Assembly (NCBI GenBank): GCA_020541345.1
Contig: CP045239.1
Location: forward strand, 496,001 to 560,000
Direction: 5' to 3'
DNA length: 64,000 nt
DNA from: Candidatus Ecksteinia adelgidicola
GTDB taxonomy: Bacteria; Pseudomonadota; Gammaproteobacteria; Enterobacterales; Enterobacteriaceae
Positions within the stretch are counted from its first letter, which is position 1. Each line of letters starts with the position of its first letter. Position numbers and translations under genes: made by a program. The notes under the pieces are model-generated. The model saw only the letters and a list, made by a program, of their open reading frames with translations, searched no databases and was not told where the DNA came from. Below, in pieces: positions 13,198 to 26,447 of the stretch.

Positions 13198-14137
13198 TGA
13201 ATAAAAAATTTTATTTGTTTAAAAACATTAAAAATTACATGTAATAAACAATAACTTATAAAAAAACAGTAACTTTTTTTTTAAAAACATGTTAGTATAA
13301 CACGTTATTTTATTATCAGTATCGATATTATTTTTTATTAATTTATAAGAAATAATTTAAAATATAATAAAAAAAACAACTATTACTTATATAAAAATAA
13401 AAAATAATTTTATCAAAATTATTAATTATTATTTTTTATTTTATATAAATATTAATAAAATATATAAATATATTAATAATAAAATTTTATGAAATCAATT
13501 TTATAAATTGTTATTTATTTAAATAATATAACAAAATATTTATAATTTATATTTTTTTTATAAAATGTTTATTTTGAAATCAATAAAAATTTTAATTATT
13601 ATACATAATATACAAGAGTATTATTCATATAAAATTAATTGATTATTAAAATAATTTTTAAAATAAAATTGTACAACATACATCAATATTGTAATATTAA
13701 TAAAGAATAGATTAATACAATGACATATTATTATTTTATATAAAAATACAAAATACTAAAAGTTATAAATATATTTTAAAAATTAATAAAATCATTTTAT
13801 TATATTATTATATTGAAAGAATAAATAATAATTTATATAATAAATTATTATTAAAGAATAATAAATAAGATTTAAAAAATATATACAAAATTAAGAAATA
13901 AAAATCAATATCATAAAAATTTATAATATCATAATGAAGTTAATAGTAATACAACTCTATAATTTATTTACTTAATTATTATGTTAGGTTATTAACTAAT
14001 AATTTTTATTACCAAAAAGGTTAAATTTTAAAGAAAAATTATAAAATTTTTATAATGTATATAATCAGTTCAATCTGTGTTAATTTATAAGTATTATTTA
14101 AAAAATTATTCTTCAGATTATTATTTAATTTCAGTGC
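13198..14137. other. Gene-free region
   Basis: About 0.94 kb of AT-rich DNA between rsmI and the rnpB promoter. I see nothing recognisable. Confidence 0.7.
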
Positions 14138-14167
14138 TTGACTTATAATATAGATGTGATTTATAAT
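14138..14167 (+). promoter_or_regulatory. Sigma-70 promoter of rnpB
   Basis: TTGACT at 14138-14143 and a perfect TATAAT at 14162-14167 are separated by 18 bases. The predicted transcription start is seven to eight bases downstream, at about 14175, exactly where homology to the 5' end of M1 RNA begins. That agreement makes this convincing despite the AT-rich background. Confidence 0.8.
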
Positions 14168-14174
14168 ATTTTTT

Positions 14175-14560
<386 letters not shown>

Positions 14561-14563
14561 GTA

Positions 14564-14600
14564 ATAAAAAAATAAACTGTATAAATTTATTTTTTATTAT
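14564..14600 (+). terminator. Possible rnpB terminator
   Basis: Immediately after rnpB an A-rich arm (AATAAAAAAATAAA) can pair with a T-rich arm (TTTATTTTTTATT) across a short loop. The stem is all A-T, so it would be weak, but position fits the end of the RNase P RNA transcript. Confidence 0.4.
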
Positions 14601-17600
14601 TTAAATAAAAAAATTTAAAAAACAAAGTATTATAATGTTATTTTATCTTATCATATTATTTTATTTTTATTGTTTTCAACATAAATGTTATTATTATAAA
14701 TTCATATAAACATAAAAGTTATGCAACAACATCATAATAAAATTCAAGTTTATGATTATGTCTAATGTTTTATTTATTAAAAAATAAAATTATTTATAGT
14801 AATTTTTTAATATTATCTTTAATATATAAAATTTTGTTATTAAGTAATTTAGATTATTATATATTTATAAATATTATTATGTAAACAGTTGTTAAATTTA
14901 AATAGTATTAAATTATTTTATATGATGTATTTAAGTAAAATAATTTTGATATTTTATATGAAAAACATATTTATAATATATTAATTTTATTATTTTAATA
15001 TTAATTGTAAAACATTAAATTTTTATATAATGTAAAAACGTTTATTTTTATTTATTATTTTTTTTGTTTTTTTAAATTGTATTTTTTTTATTACTTCTAA
15101 AAAACTATAAAAGTGTGTACAAAAATAAATAAATTAATAATATATTATAAAGATGTAATAAATAAAAGTTTTTAAAAATCATTAACGATAATAAAAAATT
15201 TTGTTAATAATTAAACATTTAATAAATTACAACTAATTGTTTATATCTTTAAAATATAATACAATTAGATAAATACTTGTGATAATATTTAAATAATAGA
15301 TATTTAATAATATTAATTTTTATTTTTAATATTTGATTATTTTTTTAAAAAATATTATTACAATTATCTTTAATAAATATTATTATTAATTAATATAATA
15401 TTTAATGATAAATTTTTACTATTTTATACAATAAGTAAGAAATTAAAATTAAATGTTTGTTTTATTAAAAATAGAATGTCTTATTTAAAAATTTAATAAA
15501 TTGTTTTATAACATCTCGTTGCCTAATTCATTTATAAAATATAACATATATAAATATTATAATTTTTATTTTACGTAATGTATATTTTTTTTGTATTATT
15601 CATTGCTCTTTTAAATAAAATTTAAAAATAATAACAATATTTAATTATAAAAAATCATTAAATAATATTATTTTATGAAAAATAAATTATTTATATTTTA
15701 TAATATTTTAATAAAATAAAATATATAGTATATAATTATGAATTGTTTTTATTTTTTTCAGTTGCTATTATTTTTATAAATTCTATTTAACATAATAAAT
15801 AAACTTCACTTATGTAAAAACATTTTTAAAGTATTACAATAATGTTATTTATATTTTTAAATTAAAAAATATTTTAGTTTTTTAACTGTGTCACTAGTTT
15901 AAAACTATTTTTTAAAAAGATTATATATGTCAATAAATATTTTTAAAAAATATAATTATTAAAACATAAAAAGTTTTAATACATTATTTCTTTTAATGAT
16001 AATACTTAATAATAATTTAACAATTAAAAATTTAAAAATAATCAATAAAATATTAATTAAATACAATTAAAATAAAAACAATTTTTAAAATTAAATCTGT
16101 ATGTAATAATATAAAATATATATTAGATAATAAAAAAAATTAGATTGTTTATATAAACTAATAAAAATTTATTTTTTATTTATAAAATTAATTGTTTAAT
16201 TAATTATTATATATTATCATTAATCTTATCAAATATATTTATTATTTTTTTTATAATAACAGTAATAACTTTTATGTTAAAATTAGTATATCATACATTG
16301 TTAAAATATTTACTGATATAAAATTTATAATTTTATTAATTTTAAATAAAATAAAAAATAATTTAAAATTTAAATGTTTTTATTTTATATAAAATTTTTT
16401 TTACAAAAAACTGTATATTATAACAATATATTAATATTTTATATAAATATATTAATAATATACAATGCTATGTTACAATATATTCAAGTAATTTAACATT
16501 AATAATATAATGTAATTTACAATAATATTATTAAAAATTAAAGTAAAATATCAATATTTATAAAACATTATACACTTAAATATAAAAACAATAAAAAAAA
16601 CTTATATAAAAACTGTTTTTTTTATTAAATAATAATATTAAAACATTACTAAAATATTAAAATAATAAAAAAAACGTAAAGTTTTAAATATAATACACTT
16701 TATAATATTAAAAAATAATATTAAAAAATATTAAAATAAAAAAATAAAAATTTTAAATAACATTATTCTTTTTACGTTATTTAAAAAATTTTAAAAAAAA
16801 ATGACAATTAAAATATTATGATAAAATCATTATGAAATTAAAATAAATTTATCTAAAAATAAATTTTAATTAATTTATGTTTAAATTAATACCTATATTA
16901 TTTATCATAATAAAATTTAATAAAAAAATAATAATCTTTGACTTTATTTATTTTATAAAATTAACAAATAAAGAAAACAATATATAACATATTTTTTTTA
17001 AACGATATTCATATAAAATTCATATTTAAAAAAAATTTTTAAAAAAATAATAATTAATCTTTACATTTAAGTAATCTATTTTAAAGATGCTATTAGTATG
17101 AATGTTTTAGTATAAATCTTTTTATTAGTTTTATAATTGTGAATTAGTGAAGTTAATTTTTACTATAATTATATAGAATGATTCACTAAATATTATTTTT
17201 TATAATATGTAAATAAATAATTTATTATCTAACTATATCTTAAATTATTTAATAATTTTTGAAAAGATCTTTATAAATTTTAAAACTCATTTAAAATTAA
17301 TTAAGCTTCTTATTTTTTAAGTAATAATAGATATTACTAATATAATAAAAATTATTAGTTATGTAATTTTTTATTTTCTAAATCTTTTGAGAAGATTATT
17401 TTATTGTCATTGATACTATTTCATTTACTTTTAATTTATTAATAGTAAAAATATTAATCGAAACAGCATTTTATTTTTTATCTGGTTAAAATTATCACTA
17501 TTATTACTTTAGTTTTAATTAAATCAATAATAATCGCAATATATTTTAAATTTCTATCTAAAACATTGTTTTTTATATATTTTTAAAAGAATTATAGAAT

Positions 17601-20600
17601 ATATTTTTAACAAAAATAAGTTATTTTTACTAATTTTTTAATGCCAATATTTACTTGTGTTAGTATTAAATTAGAAATTATTATGAATAAAAAACTAAAA
17701 TATAGAAAAAATATTATTTTTTATTGTGAGTTTTATCCTTAATTTAGTATCTTAGATTTTATATATCTATATTAATGATTGTGACATGAATCATTTCTTG
17801 AGACTGATTTATCAAAGATAAAAATAATTTAGTTAATTATTTAATTTGTTCAGTTTAAAAAAAAGAAAAATTATCAATTTTATTTTGTTAATATTACAGT
17901 TTTTTTTAAATGACAAAATTTTATCAATCGCGTATTTTTTAAAAAAAAAATAAAAATTCATTTAAAATGATTTTCTAGTTTGTCAAAAAAAATACAGAAC
18001 AAGATGATGTTCTTAATTTATTAATATTTATTAAAAAGAATTATATTATTCTTTTATTTAAAATATTTTAAATAATATCTAATATTAAATTAATTATAAA
18101 ATATCAATAAGAAATTAATATTATATTATGTATAATATTTTTTTATTTTTATTAATTTTATTCAATCTAAATAATAATATTTGTTATAATTTAATAATTT
18201 CATTATTATAGTTTTTTGATATTTAATATTTTTTAGAAAAAATTATTTAATTTTATTCATACTTTATTTATAATTATACAATAATTAAATAAAAACATTT
18301 TTTAAAACTATATTGTTTATTTATATTTTATAATGTATTGTATTATAACAATATAATCATTTTTATTTAATTTTTTATTTTATTTTTTTATTTTATTAAG
18401 ATCGAATATTAATAAATATTTTTTCATATTTTTAATATTCTTATAAAAAATATTATTTTAAAAAAACAAACTATAAAATAATATAAGTAAATAATTAATA
18501 TTTATATAATATTATAGATAATATTCTTATTATTGTTATATTAATAATTAATATTTTATATAATATTAATTATTTAAAAAAGTTAAGTATTACAATAAAT
18601 TATATAAATATTTTATTTTTAAGAATTTTACTATTGATAATAAATCATTAATAATATTTTATTATATTTTAATATTAACATCATTGTAAATTTAATAATA
18701 TTATTTTTTATTGTTATAAAAAATTTTATAATTAAAATTAAAATATAATTAAATATGTATTATTAATTATAAAAATAACATATGAATACATAATTATTTT
18801 AATAATAAATTTATTTAATAAGTTATTATAGAATAATATAATATCAGTTTCATCAATTAACGTGATAAAAAATATCATATAAAAATTCATATAAAATTTA
18901 AAAATATGAATATATAACATATCAAACAAAATTTACGTTTTCGATTAAAAGATAAAAGATATCTATAAATGTTTTAAACTATAAATCAAAAGTTTATCTT
19001 AAATCATATAAAATTTTTTTCATTATTTGTAATAAATTTTATTTAATATTAAGTAATTTTATAAAATTTAAACAAAATATAATTTCTTATTTTATAATTA
19101 TTTTAATTTTTTAATGACAAAGTAACATATTGTTATATAAATGATTAATATTTTATTAAGTTTATTATTTAAACATTATATTTTAATTTTATTAATTATT
19201 ATTATAAATAATTTATCTATATATTAATATTTTTTTAATTAATATAATGATATACATTTCACAAACAAAAATATTTTCACATTGTTTAAATATTTTTTGA
19301 CTTACATTAAAGTTGTTCATAGTAAAAACAAAATATAGTAAGTATAAATTTATTAATAAAAATTAATACTTTTTATAAGTAAAATATTATTTATATAGTA
19401 ATATTTTAACATATAAACATAAAATTATTTTATTTATTTTATAAAAAGAATTTAATAAAAATAATTTTTATGCTGTGTTTTTTCACTTCTATTGTTTTTC
19501 TTTGTATTTTTAAAAATTTTACATTTTATTTTCTTCTCATGATAATTTATAAATATAAATTAAATAGTATGTGATTAAAATTATTTAATAAAACATTTTA
19601 AGTTTTTAAAATAAAAGTATTTTATAAAAATTAATATTTTTTTTACATATATTATATTTTAACTATAAAATAACATATGTTAAAATTTTTATAAATGCAT
19701 AAAATATAATTATTCAACAAATAATGTGCTTTCTTATAATGTTTTAATCTATATTATTAATTTTTATATAAAATAACATAAAATTTTTTTTAAAATTTAA
19801 ATAAATCATGTTGATGAAATTGTCATAATTTATATTTTAAAGTTATTTAATTTGAAATTAAAAATTTATGTATTCTATTAAAGAAATATTTTTTTAATAT
19901 TCAAAATATTATATAAATTTATTTTTTATATAAATGTTTGATTAAATAATGTACAACAATAAAAACATTACTTAAAATGTTTTTTATTTTAGAAATTTTA
20001 TAATGAATTCATAAAAAATACTTCAACTTATTTTATAAAATAATATGATGAAATATTATAAAAATTTAATTTTATATTCACAAACATTTTTATTTATTGA
20101 TTAAAATGTATTTCTTTGTTAATATTTAAATTTTAATATTATAAATTAATATAATAAATAATTTTAAATTTTTATATTATAATAAAAATTTTTTCAAGAG
20201 ATATTATTAATGAAATAAATATAAAAAATTTTAAGATTAAAAATAAAAAAATTTTTATATTTTAAAAAATATATATGTATATTTCATAAAATCTTATAAA
20301 ACTCTTCTTTTAAAAATAAATTAAAATTAATATAAAACATAAAAATAAATTTATTTCTATATTTTACTCATCATTGTTTCAATTAAAACAATATCAATTA
20401 TATTTGAAGATTATTAATTTTTACTTTGATTTAAAAAAAGAAAGTTAAAAAGAATAATTTTATTTTTTAATATTTTATTAAAAAAAACAAATATATTAAT
20501 TATTAAATAATACAATTTAAATTTTGTTAAAAATATTTTCTTAAATTAAGTGATTAAATAGATTTGCAGATTAGTTTTAATATATGGTAAAATAAAAATA

Positions 20601-20822
20601 ATATAAATTTATTATTTTAAATATATTTATATCATTTTAAAAAACAGTTTATTTCTAAAATTTATTAATTAGATATATTCTTTATTTCTAAAAATTAAGA
20701 ATATACTTAATAAAATAATTTTATTTATAATAGCAATTTTAATATAAAAAATCTTTTTTAGTATCAAAAAAAGCATCCTTATTATTTTATATACTATCTA
20801 ATATACATTTGAGACTAATAAT
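14601..20822. other. Gene desert, 6.2 kb
   Basis: The longest gene-free stretch in the window. Mostly A/T; short open frames (for example on the minus strand at 18738-18929) have no homology-like features and are low-complexity. The section around 17.05-18.0 kb is visibly less saturated in A/T and might be a more recent ruin, but I can read no protein in it. In E. coli tdk lies on this side of hns; no trace is recognisable. Confidence 0.7.
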
Positions 20823-21239
20823 ATGAGTGAAGAATTAAAAACTTTTAATAATATTCGTATTCTACGTATTCAAGCAAGAGAATGCAGTCTAGAAACATTA
20901 GAAGAAATTTTCGAAAAATTGAAAGTAGTAGTAAACGAACGTCGTAAAGAAAACAGTCAAGCTCAAGAAGAAATTAAAGAACATACTCTCAAATTACAGC
21001 AATATCGCGACATGTTAATTGCTGATGGGATTGATCCAAATGAACTTTTAAAAAGTATGGCTACCACTAAGGTAATAAAAAAAACAAAGCGTGCAATACG
21101 TCCAGCTAAATATCGATATAAAGATGAAAATGGCGAATTAAAAACTTGGACAGGTCAAGGTCGTACTCCAACCGTCATTAAAAGAGCCATCGAAGAACAA
21201 GGAAAATCTTTAAATTATTTTTTATTACAAAAAAATTAA
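20823..21239 (+). CDS. hns: Nucleoid protein H-NS
   Basis: Abundant nucleoid-structuring protein and silencer of AT-rich DNA. 138 residues, one more than E. coli H-NS. The N-terminal helical oligomerisation region (1-~80) keeps [20 protein letters not shown], and the linker and basic segment follow. The C-terminal DNA-binding domain keeps the minor-groove hook TWTGQGRTP at 108-116, where the QGR core inserts. GAGA sits a few bases before the ATG. A strong hairpin terminator follows 20 bp after the stop. The gene stands alone between long gene-free stretches. Its intact hook in a genome whose bulk DNA resembles H-NS targets everywhere is odd (see findings). It could be the paralogue StpA, but the ending [11 protein letters not shown] fits H-NS better. 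Confidence 0.95.
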   Translation: MSEELKTFNNIRILRIQARECSLETLEEIFEKLKVVVNERRKENSQAQEEIKEHTLKLQQYRDMLIADGIDPNELLKSMATTKVIKKTKRAIRPAKYRYKDENGELKTWTGQGRTPTVIKRAIEEQGKSLNYFLLQKN

Positions 21240-22021
21240 GTAAGAGCATATGAATTAAAGCTCTCCGTTAATAGGGGAGTTTTTTAAATTTTTTATTTAA
21301 AAGAATAATATGGTAATTTCTTAAACAATTTATTATCATCAAAATGATAATAAATAAATTAAAATTTTTTATAAACTCAATTTATTTATTATTATGTAAA
21401 TTTTTAGATTTTTTTAAAATATTTCTTTTTAAAGAATAAATTTTAAAAAACTTATAGTTAATAAGATTAAGAAATTATATTATTTAATAATATTAATTAT
21501 AAATAAACAAAAAGAATTTTAATGATGTGTTATTGTTATTTTTTATTATTATTAATATTATAGAAAACATTAATAATATTATCAATTTGATATATATATA
21601 TCAAAAAAAAAATCGTGAAATATAATAATACGATAGCAGATAATTCTTTTTATTGAATATAACTTAAAAAAATAACAAGTAATAATTTATACGAAATATC
21701 ATATATAAAATTTTATTTTACGTATTATCGTAAAATAAAAAATTTAAATAGATAGTGATATTTAATAATAAAATACGATGTTAGAATAAAAATAAAATTT
21801 TATAAACATTGATAATTCATATAATCTAAATTAATTATATAATTTTATTATTATACTAAAATCAGATATATTTAACAAAATTAATATTAAAAATGTTATT
21901 TTATATAATAATTTATAAAAAATGTTTAAATATTTACAAATGATTTTACAGCTATGATCTTTACATAACTTATGATATAATATTATATTATAAATTCATC
22001 GAACAATAAAAAGTATATATT
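21240..22021. other. Gene-free region after hns
   Basis: About 780 bp. Apart from the hns terminator I see only AT-rich sequence. In E. coli galU lies on this side of hns; no remnant is recognisable. Confidence 0.7.
21261..21285 (+). terminator. Rho-independent terminator of hns
   Basis: CTCTCC pairs with GGGGAG (one G-T wobble) across a seven-base loop, followed directly by six T. This is one of the very few GC-rich stems in the window, 21 bp past the hns stop codon, so I consider it functional. Confidence 0.88.
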
Positions 22022-22828
22022 TTAGTATTTCGTTGTTATTTTTATGTCTTCACATAAAATAGACAGTATCATTTTGACAATATATGGATTACCTGCAACT
22101 GTATTATTTCTAAAATTAAAATAATTATGGCCGCCAATAAAATCAGTTACTAATCCACTAGATTCACGAATTATCAGCTCTCCTGCTACAAAATTATAAG
22201 GCTTTAAACCCATTTCTAAAAATCCATCCATACGTCCTGAAGCAACATAAGCTAAATCTAAAGCAATTGAACCGGTGCGTCTAAAATCTACACATTTCAT
22301 ACAAAGTTTACGAATAATAGTAGTATATGGAGTGATATATTCTTCTAACTGTGATGGAAAACCTGTTGCAAGAATAGCGTTATTTAAATTTTTTGCATAA
22401 GACCCTCGTAAACGATAACCATTCAGTTGTGCACCTTGACCACGAATTGCAGTAAAAAGTTCATTATGTATGGGATCATATATCACTGCTACTTCAGTAC
22501 GATTTTTAATTCGCACTGCAATAGAAACAGAAAAATAAGGAAAACGTCTAATAAAATTTGATGCGCCACTTAATGAATCAATAACCCATTGTATATTCTG
22601 ATCTTTATTAATTAATTCAATATTTTTTTTAGATAAAATAGTATGTTTCGGATAAGATTTATAAATAACTTCATGTATTAAAAATTCTGCGTTATGATCA
22701 ATATTAACCATAAAATTATTGATTTTTTTTTGGTTAATACTAATAGAACTAGGAATTTCATAATTTTTTGCAATGAAGTTACCTGCTTTTCGTGCAGCAC
22801 GAATAGCAATAGTAAGTATTGGATTCAT
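22022..22828 (-). CDS. suhB: SuhB, inositol-monophosphatase fold, active site lost
   Basis: Member of the inositol monophosphatase family. In E. coli SuhB also works, independently of catalysis, with Nus factors in rRNA transcription antitermination and 30S maturation. The ATG at 22828 starts MNPILTIAIRAARK and gives 268 residues with E. coli numbering; an ATG two codons upstream is less likely because a GAAAG motif fits the inner start. The fold is well conserved (IQWVIDSL, VAVIYDPIHNELFTA, RGQGAQLNGYRLRGS, DFRRTGSIALDLAYVASGRMDG). The metal-binding residues are not: the EE pair at 67-68 is KK, DPLDGT at 84-89 is DSLSGA, and the WD motif near 212 is YN. Only D44 and D84 of the usual acids remain. 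Phosphatase activity is therefore unlikely. It is divergent from the isc cluster, as in relatives. Confidence 0.95.
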   Translation of the reverse strand: MNPILTIAIRAARKAGNFIAKNYEIPSSISINQKKINNFMVNIDHNAEFLIHEVIYKSYPKHTILSKKNIELINKDQNIQWVIDSLSGASNFIRRFPYFSVSIAVRIKNRTEVAVIYDPIHNELFTAIRGQGAQLNGYRLRGSYAKNLNNAILATGFPSQLEEYITPYTTIIRKLCMKCVDFRRTGSIALDLAYVASGRMDGFLEMGLKPYNFVAGELIIRESSGLVTDFIGGHNYFNFRNNTVAGNPYIVKMILSILCEDIKITTKY

Positions 22829-24766
22829 AGGCATCTTTCAATAAGTTTTGAATAAATAAAAAAATAATATTACATATTGTAACAGAAACAAAAAGTATTT
22901 ATATTCCTTTATTGTCTTTATTTAAGTTTTTCATTGTTACATAGTATATGTATTTCATAATATTTAAATTATTTTAATAGAAACTTTTTATTAAAATAAT
23001 ATAAAAATTACTACAAGAAAAATACGATAGATTTATTTAATTAATATTTAATAAATTTGTAAATTAAATTTAATTTTTAAAAAAGTTTTTTATTAGAACT
23101 AGCAATATAGTTAATGATACAACAATTATTAACGATATAATATCTCTTATTAAGAGTTGTAATCTAATAATTAGATCCAATCGTATGTTTATATAGTGTA
23201 GTATATGCTATATAGCTTATATTAACTTTAAAAGAATTCTATTATTTAGATAGAAAAAGTAAAAAATACACATGTATATCATTAATATTTAATAGAAAAC
23301 GTATTTTGACTGAACTAACAATAAATTTAAAATCATCATTACTATTTCATTATTTCATTTATCTAAATTATTGTTTTATTACACTTTAAAATAGAAATAT
23401 AAATTTTAACCTATAAATAGATATAGTGTTTTTTAAAACAAATAGATAATTTTTATAAAAATATGATTTTTATTTTTTTATTAAAAATATTAAATATTTT
23501 TGAACAATTAAAAAAATTATAGTTCATTGTTTTTATTTAAATAATAGATTTAAGTTAAATTAAGTATTAATTTTATTATTTATTTACGTATTCGAATATA
23601 AAAAAATATACAGTTAATAAATTAAATGGTACATTTGAATATATTTAAAATGAAATAAATCTTACTTATATTAAAGTATTGTTAATAATAATTAAAAATT
23701 TTTAACAATTATTATATAATTAATTCTTATATTATTTTTTAACTATTAATTTAATTAAAATTCTTCATCATAATTAAATAATATATACTTCGTTATATTA
23801 TAAATATATATAATAATTTTTATTTTTTAATATTCCATTTTTTTTTAATTTCTTATGAAATATTGTATATTTATAGTAAATTGTTATAAAATAATTAAAT
23901 TTTTTATAATAAAAAAATAAATATACTAAATGTATATAAATATGATAAATTGAAAATTTATTTTTATTTTTCATAAAACATAGTTATAAAAAATATAGTA
24001 TTGTATTTTATGATTGTTGTATATTGAACTTTAATACAAAAGTCAAGTAGATAATGTTGTATTTTACAAATTGATTAATAATTTTGTAATTTATAACATT
24101 TTATGTAAAATACATATTAAATAGTATATTTTAATATGAATAATTATATTATCATATAATTATTATTATATGTGTAAAATATTAATTTTAAATTATTTTA
24201 ATGTTTAAATTGATGTTACAGAAAAATAACATATTAATAATTTTATATTGTTTCTCATAAAAATTATATAATAATTAAAATATATTAACAGACTTATATT
24301 AATATATTTATTATTTTTAATATTTTAAAATACATGCTTATAAATAATAATAATTTAAAACATATATCAATTTAAAACATACATCATAATTTATACATTA
24401 ATACCTCTCAATTTTTTAATAAAACATATGAGCATAATATAAAAAGTTAAATTATTATTAATGTTATTTTATTTAATTTACTAAATTACATAATTTAACT
24501 GATTTCTAAACTTCTATTATTAAAAATAGATTATAAAATATAGTATAAATTATATCTTTTGAAAAAAATATATTTTTTTGTGTTATTTATATATTTTAAA
24601 GTATACTGTATAGCTATTTAATAAAAAATATTACTATAATATTAAAAGTTCATAGACATCAACATATTAGAAATAATTAACTACAAAAAAAATAGTTAAC
24701 ATCTGCTTTAAAATAAATTTATTAGTAATATTATAAATTAATAAGTAGTTTTTGGAGAAATACAGT
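22829..24766. other. Gene-free gap where trmJ and iscR would be
   Basis: About 1.9 kb between suhB and iscS. Enterobacteria carry trmJ and iscR here. I can read neither; the region is AT-rich, somewhat less saturated around 23.1-23.4 kb. A possible -10 hexamer TATAAT lies at 24635-24640 upstream of iscS, without a convincing -35. Confidence 0.65.
24353..24386. repeat. 17-bp tandem duplication, two copies
   Basis: Units 24353-24369 and 24370-24386 (ATTTAAAACATATATCA type) differ at one base. Likely a slippage duplication in non-coding DNA. Confidence 0.6.
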
Positions 24767-25981
24767 ATGAAATTACCAATTTATCTAGATTATTCGGCAA
24801 CAACACCAGTAGATATACGAGTTTCTGAAAAAATGATGAAGTTTTTAACTATAGATGGAAATTTTGGTAACTCGGCATCTCGCTCTCATAAATTTGGTTG
24901 GCAAGCAGAAGAAGCAGTCGATATTGCTCGTAATCAAATTTCTGAATTAGTAGGAGCTGATTCACGTGAAATTATATTTACTTCAGGAGCTACTGAATCT
25001 AACAATTTAGCAATTAAAGGTATAGCACAGTTTTACCGAAAAAAAGGTAATAAAATTATTACTAGTAAAACTGAACATAAATCAGTTTTAGATACTTGCC
25101 GACAACTTGAAAGTGAAGGTTTTAATGTAACTTACTTAACACCAAAAAAAAATGGCATTATTGATTTAGAAAAAATTAAATCAGCTATATGTAATGATAC
25201 TATTTTAATTTCTATTATGCATGTTAATAATGAAACTGGTGTAGTTCAAGATATTAAAAGTATTGGTGAAATTTGTCGTGAACGTGGTATTATATACCAT
25301 GTAGACGCAACTCAAAGTGTAGGTAAATTACCTATAAACTTAAATATATTAAAAGTTGATTTAATGTCTTTTTCTGGTCATAAAATTTATGGTCCAAAAG
25401 GAATTGGTGCTTTATATGTTTCTCGCCATCCACGTATTCGAATAATAGCTCAAATACATGGTGGAGGTCACGAACGTGGTATGCGTTCTGGGACTTTACC
25501 AGTGCATCAGATTGTTGGTTTAGGAGAAGCTTGCCATATTGCTCAAATAGAAATGAAAACAGATATGATACGACTAAAATCATTTCGCGATTTTTTATGG
25601 AATGGATTAAAAAATATAGAAGAACTACATTTAAATAGTGATCTACAACATGGAATATCAAATATCCTTAATGTTAGTTTTAACTATGTTGAAGGCGAAT
25701 CATTAATTATGGCATTAAAAAATCTTGCTATTTCTTCTGGTTCTGCATGTACTTCATCAAGTCTCGAACCTTCATATGTTCTACGTGCAATGGGAATTAA
25801 TGATGAATTAGCTCATAGTTCAATTCGTTTTTCTTTAGGACGTTTTACTAAGAAAGAAGAGATTGATTACACGATTCAACTAGTATTTAAATCAATCAAT
25901 CGTTTACGTCATTTATCTCCGTTATGGGAAATGTTTAAACAAGGTATAGATATTAATAGTATTAAATGGACACATGATTAA
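24767..25981 (+). CDS. iscS: Cysteine desulfurase IscS
   Basis: Pyridoxal-phosphate enzyme that takes sulfur from cysteine and hands it to IscU for Fe-S cluster building, and to tRNA thiolation partners. Start at the ATG 24767 ([16 protein letters not shown]) is set by GGAG nine bases upstream and gives 404 residues, identical to E. coli; an in-frame TTG 15 bases earlier is rejected. Key features are the PLP lysine in [12 protein letters not shown] (about 206) and the sulfur-carrying cysteine in [14 protein letters not shown] (about 328). The C-terminal SIKWTHD that contacts IscU is present. First gene of iscS-iscU-iscA-hscB-hscA-fdx. The repressor IscR, normally directly upstream, is missing, so cluster-dependent feedback is probably lost. 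Confidence 0.98.
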   Translation: MKLPIYLDYSATTPVDIRVSEKMMKFLTIDGNFGNSASRSHKFGWQAEEAVDIARNQISELVGADSREIIFTSGATESNNLAIKGIAQFYRKKGNKIITSKTEHKSVLDTCRQLESEGFNVTYLTPKKNGIIDLEKIKSAICNDTILISIMHVNNETGVVQDIKSIGEICRERGIIYHVDATQSVGKLPINLNILKVDLMSFSGHKIYGPKGIGALYVSRHPRIRIIAQIHGGGHERGMRSGTLPVHQIVGLGEACHIAQIEMKTDMIRLKSFRDFLWNGLKNIEELHLNSDLQHGISNILNVSFNYVEGESLIMALKNLAISSGSACTSSSLEPSYVLRAMGINDELAHSSIRFSLGRFTKKEEIDYTIQLVFKSINRLRHLSPLWEMFKQGIDINSIKWTHD

Positions 25982-25992
25982 TTTTAAAATTT

Positions 25993-25998
25993 AGGAGG
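25993..25998 (+). promoter_or_regulatory. Perfect Shine-Dalgarno of iscU
   Basis: AGGAGG ends six bases before the iscU ATG. Most genes here have weak or no such site, so IscU seems set for stronger translation than the rest of the cluster. Confidence 0.8.
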
Positions 25999-26004
25999 AC
26001 AGTT

Positions 26005-26391
26005 ATGCCTTATAGCGAAAAAGTTATCGACCATTATGAAAATCCACGTAATGTTGGTTCTTTTGATCATAAAGATCCAACAATTGGTAGTGGTATGGTA
26101 GGTGCACCAGCTTGTGGTGACGTTATGAAATTACAAATTAAAGTGAATGATACAGGAATCATTGAAGACGCTTGTTTTAAAACTTATGGCTGTGGTTCTG
26201 CTATTGCTTCGAGTTCATTAGCAACTGAATGGATGAAAGGAAAAACTCTTAATCAGGCAGAAATGATTAAAAACGATCATATTGCAAAGGAATTAGCATT
26301 ACCTCCAGTTAAAATTCATTGTTCTGTTTTAGCTGAAAACGCAATTAAAGCAGCAATTTCTAATTATAAAAGTAAGAACAATATTAAATAG
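26005..26391 (+). CDS. iscU: Fe-S cluster scaffold IscU
   Basis: Scaffold on which [2Fe-2S] and [4Fe-4S] clusters are built before transfer. 128 residues, exactly the E. coli length. The three ligand cysteines C37, C63 and C106 and the aspartate D39 are present, as is the HscA recognition motif LPPVK at 99-103. It follows iscS by 23 bp and has the best ribosome-binding site of the window. The intact LPPVK motif matters because the partner HscA has lost its lid domain. Confidence 0.98.
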   Translation: MPYSEKVIDHYENPRNVGSFDHKDPTIGSGMVGAPACGDVMKLQIKVNDTGIIEDACFKTYGCGSAIASSSLATEWMKGKTLNQAEMIKNDHIAKELALPPVKIHCSVLAENAIKAAISNYKSKNNIK

Positions 26392-26447
26392 TTTTTATAG
26401 TAATTTTGAATTTTAAATATAAATTTACTATAATTTATGAGGTTATC

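Noticed and set aside
18738-18929. Minus-strand open frame in the 6 kb desert
   Set aside because: Low-complexity Ile/Tyr/Asn/Phe string without ribosome-binding site or recognisable motif; expected by chance in AT-rich DNA.
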